64,000 bases of DNA, taken from positions 558,001-622,000 of the forward strand of contig JBAMDO010000576.1 in the NCBI GenBank assembly GCA_037074765.1, written 5' to 3'. Positions 1-12,120 of this stretch are shown here, in pieces (the stretch's first letter is position 1; each line of letters begins with the position of its first letter). A program made the translations under genes and the position numbers. Source of the stretch: Mansonella perstans. Its lineage: Eukaryota > Nematoda > Chromadorea > Rhabditida > Onchocercidae. The notes under the pieces were generated by a model. It saw only the letters and a program-made list of their open reading frames with translations. It did no database searches and was not told where the DNA came from.

Positions 1-37
1 ATTGATCGTGTAATTAAGTCAAAAACCTGTCTTCCAG

Positions 38-1778
38 GAGGACGGTTCATTTAAGATTATTTTATCGAGATTATTTTCAGTCACATATAGCATTATGGAA
101 TCTAACTACTGTAAATATTATTGTTGCAATATTTCTTTCGCCATTTACATTTATGTTCAGTTTCGAAATCGTTAAAAATGAGTACTACAAATTATTCTAC
201 CGTGTAAGTGAAATTTTTACATTTTTTTGCTAAATTATAATTCATCCATCGATCGCTGGAATTTATTCTACAAAACAGAATTCAACACTTAGTGTCAATA
301 TGAAATGAGAAAAGGTATGCAAAATTGAAACTTATGAATCAGAAACTGTCTGAGTAAAATCTGAATTATTGCAACTTAACTTCTGTATTACATTTAAGCT
401 TTGAACAATTTTTGGTCAGACTCTAACAAATATGTTATAAAAATTTTTATATTTCAGATTTTTCTCTTTCATAAGCTTTGCTCATTTCAGGTTGTTTTAT
501 TCTTGGCGCTATTCTTTATGGCTGCGCAATCAATTGTGTTTATTAATCCATTATTGTATAGTTCATTCATGTATCCTACTATCGTAGACAAACTTTTTAT
601 TGAAAAACTTCCACGGTTGATGCTTTTGGTAAAATTACGAAAAAAGTGATAGTGTGATAATTTAGAAAATTATTGCGCATTAATGTGTCAATATTTTCCG
701 GACTAACTTTCAGATAAATTCGGAAGTTTCGTAAAATCCATAAAATTCAATAATTTCTATCCACGTATTTTAAATAAATAATCAGTCCCAAATAAATATT
801 CCCTTACCAGCAAAAAAAGTAAGCTAAATTTAAAACAGCTCCAAAAATGAGTCATTTAATTTCTATTAATTTAGGGAGAAGAGACTTATAAATCGAGTGG
901 AGTTTCGATTCGCTTGCCAGTTTGATTACATTAGTCAGCTGGTAGAACTTAATTTACAGGTAACCAATTTATTTTCTTTACCATTAGAAAATTAGTCAGT
1001 CATTCAATTTTGTATATTTAAGTATTACATCCAAATTTATTCCTTTTTTTCCAAAAAAAAATTTATTCCTAAAAGTTGTTTTTCAGTTTTATACAACTAT
1101 TTAATTCAATTCAATAAATAATCGATATGTTTCAATTGAAATACTAAGCATGCCAATGATCATTTCAGGAACCATGCATTCCGCGTATCAAAAATGTCTT
1201 ATTATTGCCATATGCAGTAGTTTTATTGATCATTATTGATTTGTTGCCATTTCTATTCATAGTTTTCACATATGCTTGGGATAGATGGCTTAAAGATTCA
1301 TCATTTTGCAGTATTGCTAGGCACCGTATCGAATTAAATAATCAGCGGAGGTAGGTAGTATTTCTGAATGTTATTACATACTACGATACCCTATCCTTTC
1401 CTATTCTCGGTTGACATTTACTTTGCGCAAGTGATTTTTAACCATTATTTATTGAGTAACGATGGCAGTTAGGCCTTTAGGGCAGGAAGGAGAATTAAAG
1501 CTGTTTGATCTTTTTATTCTATTCCACTTGCAGCAGAGAATTCAGGTCAAAGTAAATTTGCCAGTTTATGATTCAGTATTTTAAATTTATAGAAATAACT
1601 GCTTGGCTTGTTTGATACTTTAACTATAAGTTTTAACTTTGTGTGCTAGGATGAAAAAATTTTAAAGGCCGTAAAAATTCATTGAATTTTAAATTCATAA
1701 TATATTGCTGAATTTTGTAGGCCACAATCACGTGAAGATATCTTGAAGAAAACAATGGAAGAACCACATTATGTGTGA
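38..1778 (+). CDS. Multi-pass membrane protein of unknown family, 3' part (5' end outside window)
   Basis: Five exons read in one consistent phase: 38-203, 491-628, 879-959, 1169-1350 and 1721-1778 (TGA 1776-1778). Exon 1 has no start codon at its head and follows an AG acceptor at 36-37, so the gene begins upstream of the window. Donors are GTAAGT, GTAAAA, GTAACC and GTAGGT. The translated part is about 207 residues. It shows hydrophobic helices in exon 1 (NIIVAIFLSPFTFMF), exon 2 (VVLFLALFFMAAQSIVFI) and exon 4 (LLLPYAVVLLIIIDLLPFLF), and a short hydrophilic tail ending EEPHYV. The start of exon 3 is the least certain; the AG at 877-878 is chosen because it keeps the frame open. I do not recognise the family, so no function is proposed. 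Confidence 0.6.
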
Positions 1779-4763
1779 TATTTGTGACACAATTAATAGA
1801 TTTCTGTGCTCTTTTGCAAACAAATCACTTGAATTTTTTCAATGCTTTTGAAGTTTTCAATTTTCTTAATTTTATATTATGTTTTTTAAAGTTTGTGACT
1901 CGCTACTATTATTATATTTCTTCTTACGTTCCAAATCATTCAGCCATTACTTTAGAGAACTCAATGAATTTTTGCACCTGAGAGCACCGATTGTTTTTTT
2001 TTTTTCGGCTGAGTAATCATTAGCTTTTAAAATCTGAAAAAGTCATTTTTCTTTATCATAGATTAAAAAAGTTTCGAATCCTAAAAGTTTCCATCTTTCA
2101 CTATCATTAACCAAATAACTGAATTCAATTTTCAAGAATAACCAAGATTAGGCTTGTCCATTGTAGTGTTAATATTACACTTTCCAAGTATGTATCTGAT
2201 GAAAGGAATGATTAGTTCTTCCAAAATGAGAAAAACTTTTAAACTGTAGAATTTTGAATAGTTTAAATACTACAAAAATGAAAAAAATAGAACTGTTTGG
2301 GTGAGATTCTTTCAAACTCCATCTTGATACATGCGAACGGACGGAAATGTCATTGCATTAAAATTGGTAAAAATTAGTACAGACTACTTACTCATCCTTT
2401 TAAGGTCATATATTCATCAATCACTGACCTTTTTTCTTTGATATCCACTTTGTTTTTTTTCTTTAATGCTTTGAATTACCGATTATTGCAATAAAGCGAA
2501 TTCATTTTTCCTTTTTTCATTTCTGCCTGTAAAACATTCTTTTCAGTTTTCGAACTTGATTGACCATATTATCCTAATACTGTTAATCATGGCTTTTTCG
2601 TAAAAGATCTCGAACTTTACAAACGCTGATTTTAATTTCATACCAACAGCAACCATTTCAGTCTTCTGGAATGATGCTTATAAAAACAAATCACTAACAA
2701 AGTCTTTCTTGATAAACTGTTATCACTTATTTTGACATGTTAATCAGTTCAACGAAACCTACAACCTAATTTTTTCCATTCCTTTATCAATTTCTTTTTC
2801 TTTTCTCATAAATAAAGCTTTCTATGAGAAAAAAATCTTTGTTATTTCTTTTATTCATGTTATCGTCTAGTATTCATCAATTCTTAATGTCTTTATCTTC
2901 AGCAGACATTTTCCGATCGACACGAAAGGTAATTAATCTCCTTTTCTTCTTTAGGTCTGACAAATCTTTGATGCATCATTTGCATTAATTTTTTATTAAA
3001 ATTGTTCCCTAATTTTACACTTACAATCTCTATTCTTTCAAGTTTTTTAGTAAGAGCAAATGTGTCCAACAAATATTTGCTATGTTTATAACTGGGAGAT
3101 ATCCTTATCCTCCATAATTTTAAGATTTCTAACATCATTCGTATATTTCGTTGTTTTTTTGAAACAAGAAAATACAAAAGCTTACAATATCAAGTTGGGG
3201 TGCAACAATTGAATGTGTTTGACAAAATGCTTTCGTTAGTTTTATTGCAAAGATACGTATTAATCAGAAATTACAGTTGTCATTCCAAGTTTGAAAAACT
3301 TTTTTCTTTGATAAAAAGAAATTTTTTTTTGTCGATTTTGCAAGATGCTGTCAATTTAGCGTTTTTAGAATCAGAACTAGTTTTGCATTTTCACAGGTTT
3401 GCAAAAAAAAAAAGTTTGTTCGGTTTTTTTTTGTTGCCTTAGACTAATAATCCTCACCAGTTAATGCATAGTATTAACTATGCATTGAAACCAATCTTTC
3501 CGGTTACTTTTTGGATCATCTTTGGGAAAGTATAATATATATTGTTGCTCTCAACACTAAAAGAGAGTTCATATTTTCAGCAAAGACTAATTTTATAATA
3601 ATGCAATGTGACTGTGATAATTTGAATGCAAAAAGTCGAAATAAAGCTTAAAACTTTAAGTCACATTCAAATTTGAACAAAATGTTTCTTAATACATCAA
3701 ATTGTGAATTTTGAAAAAGAAAATTGATTCAATTAAGTGCATCTTGAATATCTTCAATTCTGATTGTCTGCAGATGTCTGTTCACTGATAAAACTATTTT
3801 AGTCCAAATAGGTTTACAATATCCTCTATGGTATATGTGTCGCATAAAATTTTATTAAATTGTCAACTGAAATAATTTGGAATTTGGGTGAATTGAAAGC
3901 GAAGAAACACTAAGACTTCGAAGGAAAAACCTTCGTGTAGTATCCGTAAGCGATCAATAAATTATCTCTTTTAAAAAAAAAACTTAACCAATTTAGTCTT
4001 ATTGTACAAAAAATATTATTTATAACGATCACGTCGCCAAGTTTAGCATTGTCAATAAGCCCTACTGACCTATGTCAGTAAGCAATTATTAATTACACAT
4101 AATAAGGCAAAAATTAGAAAGGAATAGACGAACCATCTAATCTTTTAATTTTTGTTATCTTCCGAAAAGAATGAAAAATGGCATTTCTTATTTGAAATAA
4201 CGTAAATGAAAAGATCAGTTGAATATTTTAAAATTTAACCAAATTCAAAATTTAACAATATGTCCAAAATCCATTTTAAGAGCATAAATAATTTTCAATT
4301 TAATGTGAAGAATTAGTAAATTAAATTAATAACATATTCAGATTGATCAAAACGTCCAGATCGCCAATTTTAATGCATATTATTGCGAGCGATGTAATAA
4401 TATCAATAAGTGTAGAGCTAAGCAGTCTTCATGTAACTGTTCGAGGAGTTTAAATGCGCAGTGGCTGTATCCATTTAAATTTCTATAATTCCATTATTCC
4501 GATATCACGCTTTCAACTTTCAAAATTTAAGTTTCTTAAATTTTCGTAGAAAATCATAAATTTTCTGTTTCTTTTTTAATTTGGAAGTATTGATGCTGAT
4601 TGATCATGCATAATGAGCACTGATCTTTAAGAAAAATCCAGGAAAAAGACTTCAATTACGTCACAAATAAAATAAATACTAGTAAAAATTAATTCATTTT
4701 ATCATAAAATTAATACTTTCAGTAAATGTGATTACAAAAATTTTAAAATTTGCAAAGTTCGGC
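1779..4763. other. Intergenic region, no convincing gene
   Basis: AT-rich sequence between the membrane-protein gene (+) and the converging EFHD2 gene (-). It holds the 3' flanks of both. Short open frames at 1775-1981, 2899-3177 (-) and 3200-3442 are rich in Phe/Lys/Ile, as expected by chance at this base composition. No tRNA fold or repeat stood out. Confidence 0.5.
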
Positions 4764-6228
4764 TCATATGAAAACTGCTTTATTTGCAAGGAATTGTTGT
4801 CGACGTTCCTTTTTCTCAGCTTCTTGTAATTTCTTTTCTTCTTGCTCAGCTCGAATTTCTTCCTCAAATTTGCTCAGTTTCGTTTGTTCTTCGATCTTTA
4901 AAACAAAGAAAATAAGTAAACGAAAAATTTCAAACGAAATAGTGAAAACCAACAAAAACATGTTGAATAACCATACAATATGCTTATTCAAGTTGTATTA
5001 TTAATCAAAATGAAATCCATGGAATCCTACAGACAATCTAGTCATCTTTGTATGAATACTCAGAAAATGAAATATTAAAAATGCCCCAAGTGTTAAAATT
5101 TTTAAACTCGTCATCAAATTTTTAAAAAAAATAGGAACTTTAGCTTCGAAGAAATCGGCAGCAGCGTGCACTCCTTCCTTGACAACATCTACTGATGCGG
5201 CTAATGCATTGAAAACTTGCGCGCAAGACAATTGACCAGTTGATGCATAACGAAATATAAGCATGAACTCACGTGGACTTATTTTACCATCCTGATCTTC
5301 ATCTACCTGAATTATTTAAGGATTTTAAACAGAGATATACTGAGAAGCAGTATGTCATTATGATAAGTGATATCATCATGATAAATTCAATGAGAAATCT
5401 TTTGAAAATTATAAAGAACAAATCTTTGGGTTTTGCAAAAACTATTTGTCTCTCTGCTTTCAAATATGTTCACGAATGGATTAATCAATCAATCAATCAA
5501 CCAACCGTAGGCCTATTTTAATGCATTGCAATTCTAGGAAAAGTTTTCATCTGGACTTTTAAATTCTGCTATGCCCATCAAATTAATATAGATTTAACAG
5601 TTCAAATTCTTCCTTTAAAAATATAAAAATCACCAACCAATTTAAGCATATTTTTTAGTGCAATATGTGTTTGTGCTTCACCCAACTTCTCCATCATTCT
5701 TTTCAATTCATTGAAATCGATATAATTATCATGATCTTCATCATATCTGCAATTTCACATGAAACATTTACACTCTTTTAACAAATTTCACCAAAGATTT
5801 ATTGTCGAGAAAGCTTGTAGGGATAATTCTTCAGAACTTTAAACCGGGAATGTTAAACTAAGTTATGAGATGCTATCGAAACTAACTTATTAAATGTCTC
5901 CATGAAATATTTGATTTGCTTTCGTGTAAATTCATGAAATTCAGAATAAACAGAAAGCTTAGGAGGTTTTGCTCGCTGCACTGGTTCACCTGTAATTAAC
6001 TGTAGAAAATTACAATAATACTCGTTCAACTCATTCATTTATTAAAGTAAATTAAAAAGACGTGAGGATAAATAAATAAGAATAAGGCGAAAAATCAAAA
6101 GGATAACCTTCAGCGATCATATTCCTTCTAGCCAATTTAGCAGCCAATTCATCACCATCTTTATTGACCGATAACTGAGAATTTGTAGAACAAATTGGCG
6201 AACTTAATGCTTTACGTGCCTGATTCAT
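4764..6228 (-). CDS. EFHD2: EF-hand domain protein, EFHD2/swiprosin type (short form)
   Basis: Exons on the minus strand: 6108-6228 (ATG 6226-6228), 5887-5989, 5638-5746, 5139-5306 and 4764-4895 (stop 4764-4766). This gives 210 residues, close to the usual 210-240 of the family. In order it shows an N-terminal ELAAKLARR motif, a YSEFHEFTRKQIK segment, EF-hand 1 (DEDHDNYIDFNEL), EF-hand 2 (DEDQDGKISPREF), the FFEAK segment and a charged C-terminal coiled coil beginning FEEEIRAEQEE. This order is diagnostic of EFHD1/EFHD2, cytosolic calcium-dependent actin-binding proteins. The last intron uses a weak donor (AAA|gttcct), yet the 9-residue spacing to FEEEI equals that in vertebrate swiprosin. 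The exon-1 acceptor (ttgaag at 6235-6240) leaves ACA GAT in frame ahead of the ATG, so a longer isoform starting upstream is possible. Confidence 0.9.
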
Positions 6229-7097
6229 ATCTGTCTTCAAAATAAACTTTTATTAATTTTTATTATATCAAACGTATTATAAAATTGACATGATAGGATG
6301 AAAACACTAAGAGATTGCGAATCCAAAAATTTAATGAATAAAAATAGAATTGAAGAATGAGCTACTTGATTCTAATTATCTGGAAACCAAGCTTATCATG
6401 TTAATCATCCTTTCCGACTTAATAGTATAAATTTGGCTCTTTCACTATTACATCAAATTTTATTTATATCAATGCCAAGAGAATTAATTCATAAATAAAA
6501 AACAAAGATGACCATATTTTGTATGACCAATGCAATAACACTTTTGTGTTTTTTCTTTTTTGCTTTTGGATTTTACAAATTTCAATAAATTATTCACCAA
6601 TTCTTCTTCTTGTCACCAAATTATTCACCAATTCTTCTCACCAATTTCTTCACATATTATAATTCGAAAATTAAATCCATTCAAATGTTGAAGTGTTAGT
6701 TTTCAAAACGTGCGATTAGGAATATTATTTAAAACAAAAACAACAAATTCAAATTTATAAAAATTGTATGTCAAAAACACTAAATCTAATGCAAAATGAA
6801 TTCATATTTTTGTTGGACTAAATGTTTAAAAATTTGCTTCTTCGCACTCCCACACAATTGAGCTTTCACATGAAAAAAGGTATTCTGTGATTCTACTAGG
6901 CATATATATATAGTAAGGCAATATACATTATATTTAAGCCAAAAAATCAGCTTTCAAAAGAGGTGAACGAAGAGCAAATGAATTGCTGGCAGCAAAATTA
7001 AATTGATTTTTCCTCTAAATAAGCAGCCTCACTACGATGATTCTTGTCATATATTCTTTTATGAATAAGGACAAATTCGAACAAAATTATAGTGATA

Positions 7098-7098
<1 letters not shown>

Positions 7099-7126
<28 letters not shown>
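7099..7126. repeat. Poly-T run (28 bases)
   Basis: Uninterrupted run of T, seen directly. Likely length-polymorphic and prone to assembly error. Confidence 0.95.
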
Positions 7127-7130
<4 letters not shown>

Positions 7131-7324
7131 AAAATCGAACAAAATTATAATAATAGTTCAAATAAGCATTTTAAGCAAAACAGTTTCTCAGACTGATGAG
7201 GCCAAAATGATCAGAAAACAGCAAAATAAACAGATGACAGATGGTGGAAAAATTGGAAATCAAACAATATCGGTCATAAAATAGAACAGTAATAATAGGT
7301 AGATGATATATTTAATGAAAATTT

Positions 7325-7484
7325 AAAAAAAAAAAAAAAAAACTATGTGTTCAGTGATTGATTGTGACTGTCGTAATCAGAGAAAAAAAAAAAACTTTGT
7401 GTTCAGTGATTGATTGTGACTGTCGTAATCAGAGAAAAAAAAAACTTTGTGTTCAGTGATTGATTGTGACTGTCGTAATCAGAG
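7325..7484. repeat. Minisatellite, three tandem copies of a ~50-base unit
   Basis: Copies at about 7325-7382, 7383-7434 and 7435-7484. Each has an A-run followed by the same unique core, beginning TGTGTTCAGTGATTGATTG and ending GTCGTAATCAGAG. The cores are nearly identical (one A/T difference in copy 1), so the expansion is recent. Only the A-run length varies. Confidence 0.95.
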
Positions 7485-9806
7485 GAAAAGAGGAAATTAT
7501 TTAAACGAACAATGAAAAATGTTAATTAATCAGTCCATTAATTTTCTTCACTGTGCATATGCTGAAGTAATGAACTTTCAGTTATCACTGCAAAAACAGA
7601 AAGCCATGAGACGATGCAAATGTTAATTCGAATAAAATTTCTCCTCACAATCCTGTGATAAGCTAATAGTTTCGATTGTTTTTCTTCTGACATTTTGGAT
7701 ATTTACATAAGTATTCTTTATGTCATATAAAAATAATTGAAATTGATTTTATAGAAAATAAAACACGTGCAGACATTTTTGTTACGATATTTAATTTAAT
7801 ATCATTTATTATTCTAGTTTTTAATCTATATGTCTTGTAAATTTCATTGCTCATTTATTCAACTAACTTGTTTGTCGAACTTATTTGTCGCCCTTTTATT
7901 TTAACGACCAATTATTTCTTTCCTAGTAATACAGACAGCAATTCATTAAAATAAGTTATGGACGTTCAATGAATAATAATCGATTATTGTACCTGTAATT
8001 AGAATTAGAAGGTGTGGAAATAAGTTGATTTTCACGATGAACATCAAGAATGGCTAAAGTGGTAAGTGGAAACGATCAGCGAAAGCGGAGAATAAAGTTT
8101 AATATCCATAACTGTGAATTTTCCTTTCATAATTTTGATAGATTTTTGTTAAAAAGGAAAAAAAAATTTTGAAAAGAGGATTATTTTTCTTGTTCAATTT
8201 AAAGCAAAGATCAAAGTGATTAAATGAGTGATATATCGTAGAAAGATCATTGAAGGATTCAAAAATTTCTGAATTGTTATATCATTCATTACAGGGAATA
8301 GACACTCAATATGCTAATATCATTTTAAAATTTCTATAACTTTTCCTAATACTCGAAGAGAAGATACTACAAATGACCTGTCACTATGAAAAATTAATTC
8401 AATACTGTTAATAGAAAGAAAGAGTAAACGAAGTGCTCTAAAGTATGAGCTTCAAAACTGATAAAACAGCGTCTTAATCATTGAAAAATTTTCTCATCCA
8501 CTGCTAAAATACAGTCAGACTATCGATGCTTTCTAGTAACATCAATTAGATGTAAAATTTTTGGTGCAATGAATTTTTTAAAACGCTTCAACTCTACTGG
8601 TATAATTTGTTTCTCTTTTTAAAAAATCATCAAATGACCGTCAAATACCAGATAAAATGAAAAGTAAAATTATACTAATATCATAATATCATCCTTTCCT
8701 GATACAAGTTACAAGAAAGGTACTGATAATAAACACAATAGTGAAAGATGAAAGACAAAATTAGGCTTAACATTTAAAAGAATTTTTGGCACTGAAAAAA
8801 AATAAGAACATTCTTATCCATTTTTTGAATGATATTCTGGGTGTATTGAAGTTAATACTGTACAAGAAATAGAATTTATCAACAGCATTTTGACTCCGAA
8901 ATTGGACCATTGACGATTTTATCACCAAAATTCTATTTCTCCCATTTTTGTGAGCATCATTTGTGAATAGCTAAACAAATTGCAAGCAACTAACTTTCAT
9001 GAAAATAATGTAAATTTGTGTTCGAAAATGAATTGCCTTAATTTCAACAAATAAACATGAAAAATTATTGGGGAATAAATAATTAAAATCATAAATTTAT
9101 GTGAATGAGGGCGCATTTGATTCCAGATTCAAATATCAATAAACATTTGCTCGGAAGAAGAAGATGACGATGTAATCCTAATTTGTGGCTGATAAATGAA
9201 TGCTAGAAACGTACACTAACTTTATCTAATTCTAAATCAGTCTAACTTTAACTCTAGCTGAATAAAACAACTTTTTATCAGGTTGAAATAAAAAATAACC
9301 TTTTCTTCACTGGAAACATAATGGTAACTAATAAAGTAGGAAAAAAGAAAAATTAACTTTGCAAATAAAAGCAAAACGAATAAATAATAAAAAGTAGATT
9401 TTAATAAGAAAAAATAAGGTAGAAAAAAGAAAAATAAAGTAAAAAACATTTGCCAGACGGAAAAGAGGTTACTGCAAACAATAATGCTAAAAGAAAATTA
9501 GGATACTACAGCTACTAATATAAAAACTTAATTTAAGGAAATATGTTAATTAAATTAATCTATGTCGGAAAGGTAATTTATCATGCACATGTGATATACG
9601 ATAATAAAACATAAAGATGTGAGAAAAGTAAATGGCTTGAGAGTAACTATCAGTTATAAAACATAACAAAATCTATGCCTTAGTTAAACCTCCTCAACTA
9701 ATTAACTAGCAGTTCATCGAAGATGTGAAAAAGATGTAAAACTGTATTGAATGTATTTATGAGAAAGTGAAAATACAGAAGCAGCACAGCAACAACATTA
9801 ACAACA

Positions 9807-9828
9807 ACACACACACACACACACACAC
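9807..9828. repeat. AC dinucleotide microsatellite
   Basis: Eleven AC units, preceded by degenerate AAC units, inside the presumed EFHD2 intron. Confidence 0.9.
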
Positions 9829-10129
9829 TGAACAGTAATTGAAAGATAATTAACCATGCATAAAGGACAGGCCATTAAAGGTGTGGCATAGAAGAAATAA
9901 TAATATAGAGAATGAAATGAGACTTTCAGATGTACTGATGGCATTGAAAAAACATTTTTCGAAATTCATTTCTACTTGAATAATTATTTTCAGTTTATAA
10001 ATTTACTTACATAAATTGCTCATAATCTAAAATATAGATTAAGCAAAGGAATTATTCAAACATTATAAGTGAGGTCATCGGGTCACACAGTAGTATGCAA
10101 TTTGATAGTTTCCCATCACTTATACTTAC

Positions 10130-12120
10130 TGATGATTTTTTTGGAACTGGAGGCAGCTTTCGAGAATCTTTCCATTGTGATTCTGTCAAATTGAGAATGC
10201 TGGAAGTAATGTTTGGTAAAACCGGTACCGGTAATGGATTGCTAAATGGAACAAATTGAGATTTCTCTGTTTCTGGAGCGATTCTTGAGTCTTCAACAGC
10301 ATTAGTACCAATGAGAGCAGAAGGAGCAGCACTTCCCGTCTCCATAGCTATCGCTGGCTTTTTTTGTCTCTGTTTTGCTAACTTTGCTTCCAGCTCGTCT
10401 CTTTCCTGTTGAAATATTAAAGCAGATTACAGAAATGTGCTACATTTGAACGATAAAGTATTAAATTTTTAGTATACATTTTAATTTTTTTTTCAATTCC
10501 GAAAAAAATTTAATTTATAGTAAGAATCTATCACAGTGGCATTTGAAGTTTCAGTTGAAGAACATATTGTGGATGATTTAAATTAAATTTAAATATTTCT
10601 TAGCTTTTAGTTTCCATTTGCTAATTCTTTCTGCCCATTTCATTTGCTATTGTGTAGAAAATCTACTTTATTCAGTCCTGCTCTGCACTGTAATTAGTAC
10701 TCAATCTGTGGGCTTCTATTGATTTCGGTAAAATCTGTGGCTCATTGAGGCATCGAGTAAGTTTGGACATGTCTTTTAGATTAGCATCGAATAAGGAATA
10801 CCTATAATCTATATTGATGGAAATTTTAGCTCTTTGAAGTCCAAATTAGACTAGCCTCAAATTTGAAAATGACTAATTGATTAAATACCATCTTAAGTGG
10901 ATTAATAAGATAGTCAAATAACAACTACAAACACTGCAAGGGAAATAATTGTAAAAAGTCATAAATTACTTAATAAAAGCGACTTTTAAAGGTTGCTGTT
11001 TCTTCAAAACTGGTCAGTTTCCTTTCCAAATGTAATTAATTGCATATTTTCTTCGAATAAACAACAGTCAATGTCACTTCTTTAAAGGATTTTAAAGGAA
11101 CTGCAAAATTTTTTCGATTTGATCTCATTCAACTGCAATGCTTCTATTATGTAAGACAACAAACTCAAACCCATTCACTTAAGTGCCCTATCTAAATCAT
11201 CGTAAAAATTGTGCGATTCTAAACGAACTCTTCAACAAACAAAAGTAATAAGCAACTATAAAGTCCAAAAAGAGCCTAACTGAATGAGCGAGAAGTGGAA
11301 AAACGGCATCTTTTTGACTTTATCAAAGTAACTGCTAAAACTTGTATACAGAGAGAAAATCACTCTCCATTTATTGTTAGTGACCTTCATGCGCTACGCT
11401 GAGATATCCTCATTTTTTTAAAACAAGAGAAATTAAAAATTTTCTTAATACTCAAAAAAAAAAATTTAATTGTAAATGAAATTATCAAGAGACTGAAATA
11501 TATAGTACCTCGGAGACTTCCTTAATATTCATTGATTGTAATGAGAGTGAACTCAAAGAAGGAATACCTTTTGAAGAAGCGAATCATCAGAAACAAATGT
11601 TTTTGGTTGTTTGTAATAACTGCTTTTGTGATGAACGATAGGAATAATTGGAGCAGTGCATTTTGGTAATGAGAATAAGTCGTTTCCTTCGTTCACATCA
11701 GTCTGATTAACCGTTTGCGCTACAACTATTAATCCTTGAACGACATATCAATCGCCATAAAATGATGAATGTTATCTGATAAATTATAATTTGATGATCA
11801 AAAATTGTATTTATCTATCATTTTTAGCTTAAAAATATACCTTGAAGAACAGTATCCAAAGTGTTCACCGATGCTAAAGGTTTTTTTAATGGCTCTGGTG
11901 CATAGTCCTTCGAAGATAATACATTATTTGGCTCTTTACGTGAAGTAACCGCGAGACTGTGCAGTGTTTGTCCAATAAGTTTATCCATATCCGTCCACTC
12001 ATTATCTGATGATAGTGGTTTTTCCTGTTTTTGTAATAGCGGTGGTGGAGCTGGTTCCGAGGTGACAGTGTGCTCTTGTACTTGCAGTTCTTCAGCAGAA
12101 AATAGTGCAGGATCGTCCAT
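10130..12120 (-). CDS. Three coding exons upstream of EFHD2: N-terminal extension isoform or separate gene
   Basis: Exons 11841-12120 (ATG 12118-12120, MDDPALFSAEELQ), 11568-11719 and 10130-10405 join in phase to give about 236 residues. The product is hydrophilic and probably disordered, with acidic and proline-rich stretches (EPAPPPLLQ, KLPPVPKKS) and one charged helical segment (ERDELEAKLAKQRQKK). The last exon ends in a strong donor (TCA|GTAAGT) in phase 0. The next acceptor in the right phase downstream is that of the first EFHD2 exon (6234), which would give a 448-residue protein. Reading through the donor instead gives a stop at 10052. The first exon is open further upstream to an AG acceptor near 12181, which could be a trans-splice site. 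No family recognised. Confidence 0.55.

Larger units (their letters stand above)
6235..10129. other. 3.9-kb presumed intron or intergenic spacer
   Basis: No exon with a convincing protein was found here. It contains a 28-T run, a three-copy minisatellite and an AC microsatellite (listed separately). If the EFHD2 long form exists, this is one intron; if not, it contains the EFHD2 promoter. Confidence 0.5.

Noticed and set aside
2899..3177. 92-codon minus-strand open frame
   Set aside because: Lys/Ile/Phe/Leu-rich, no motif, no exon partner, and it lies in the 3' intergenic region.
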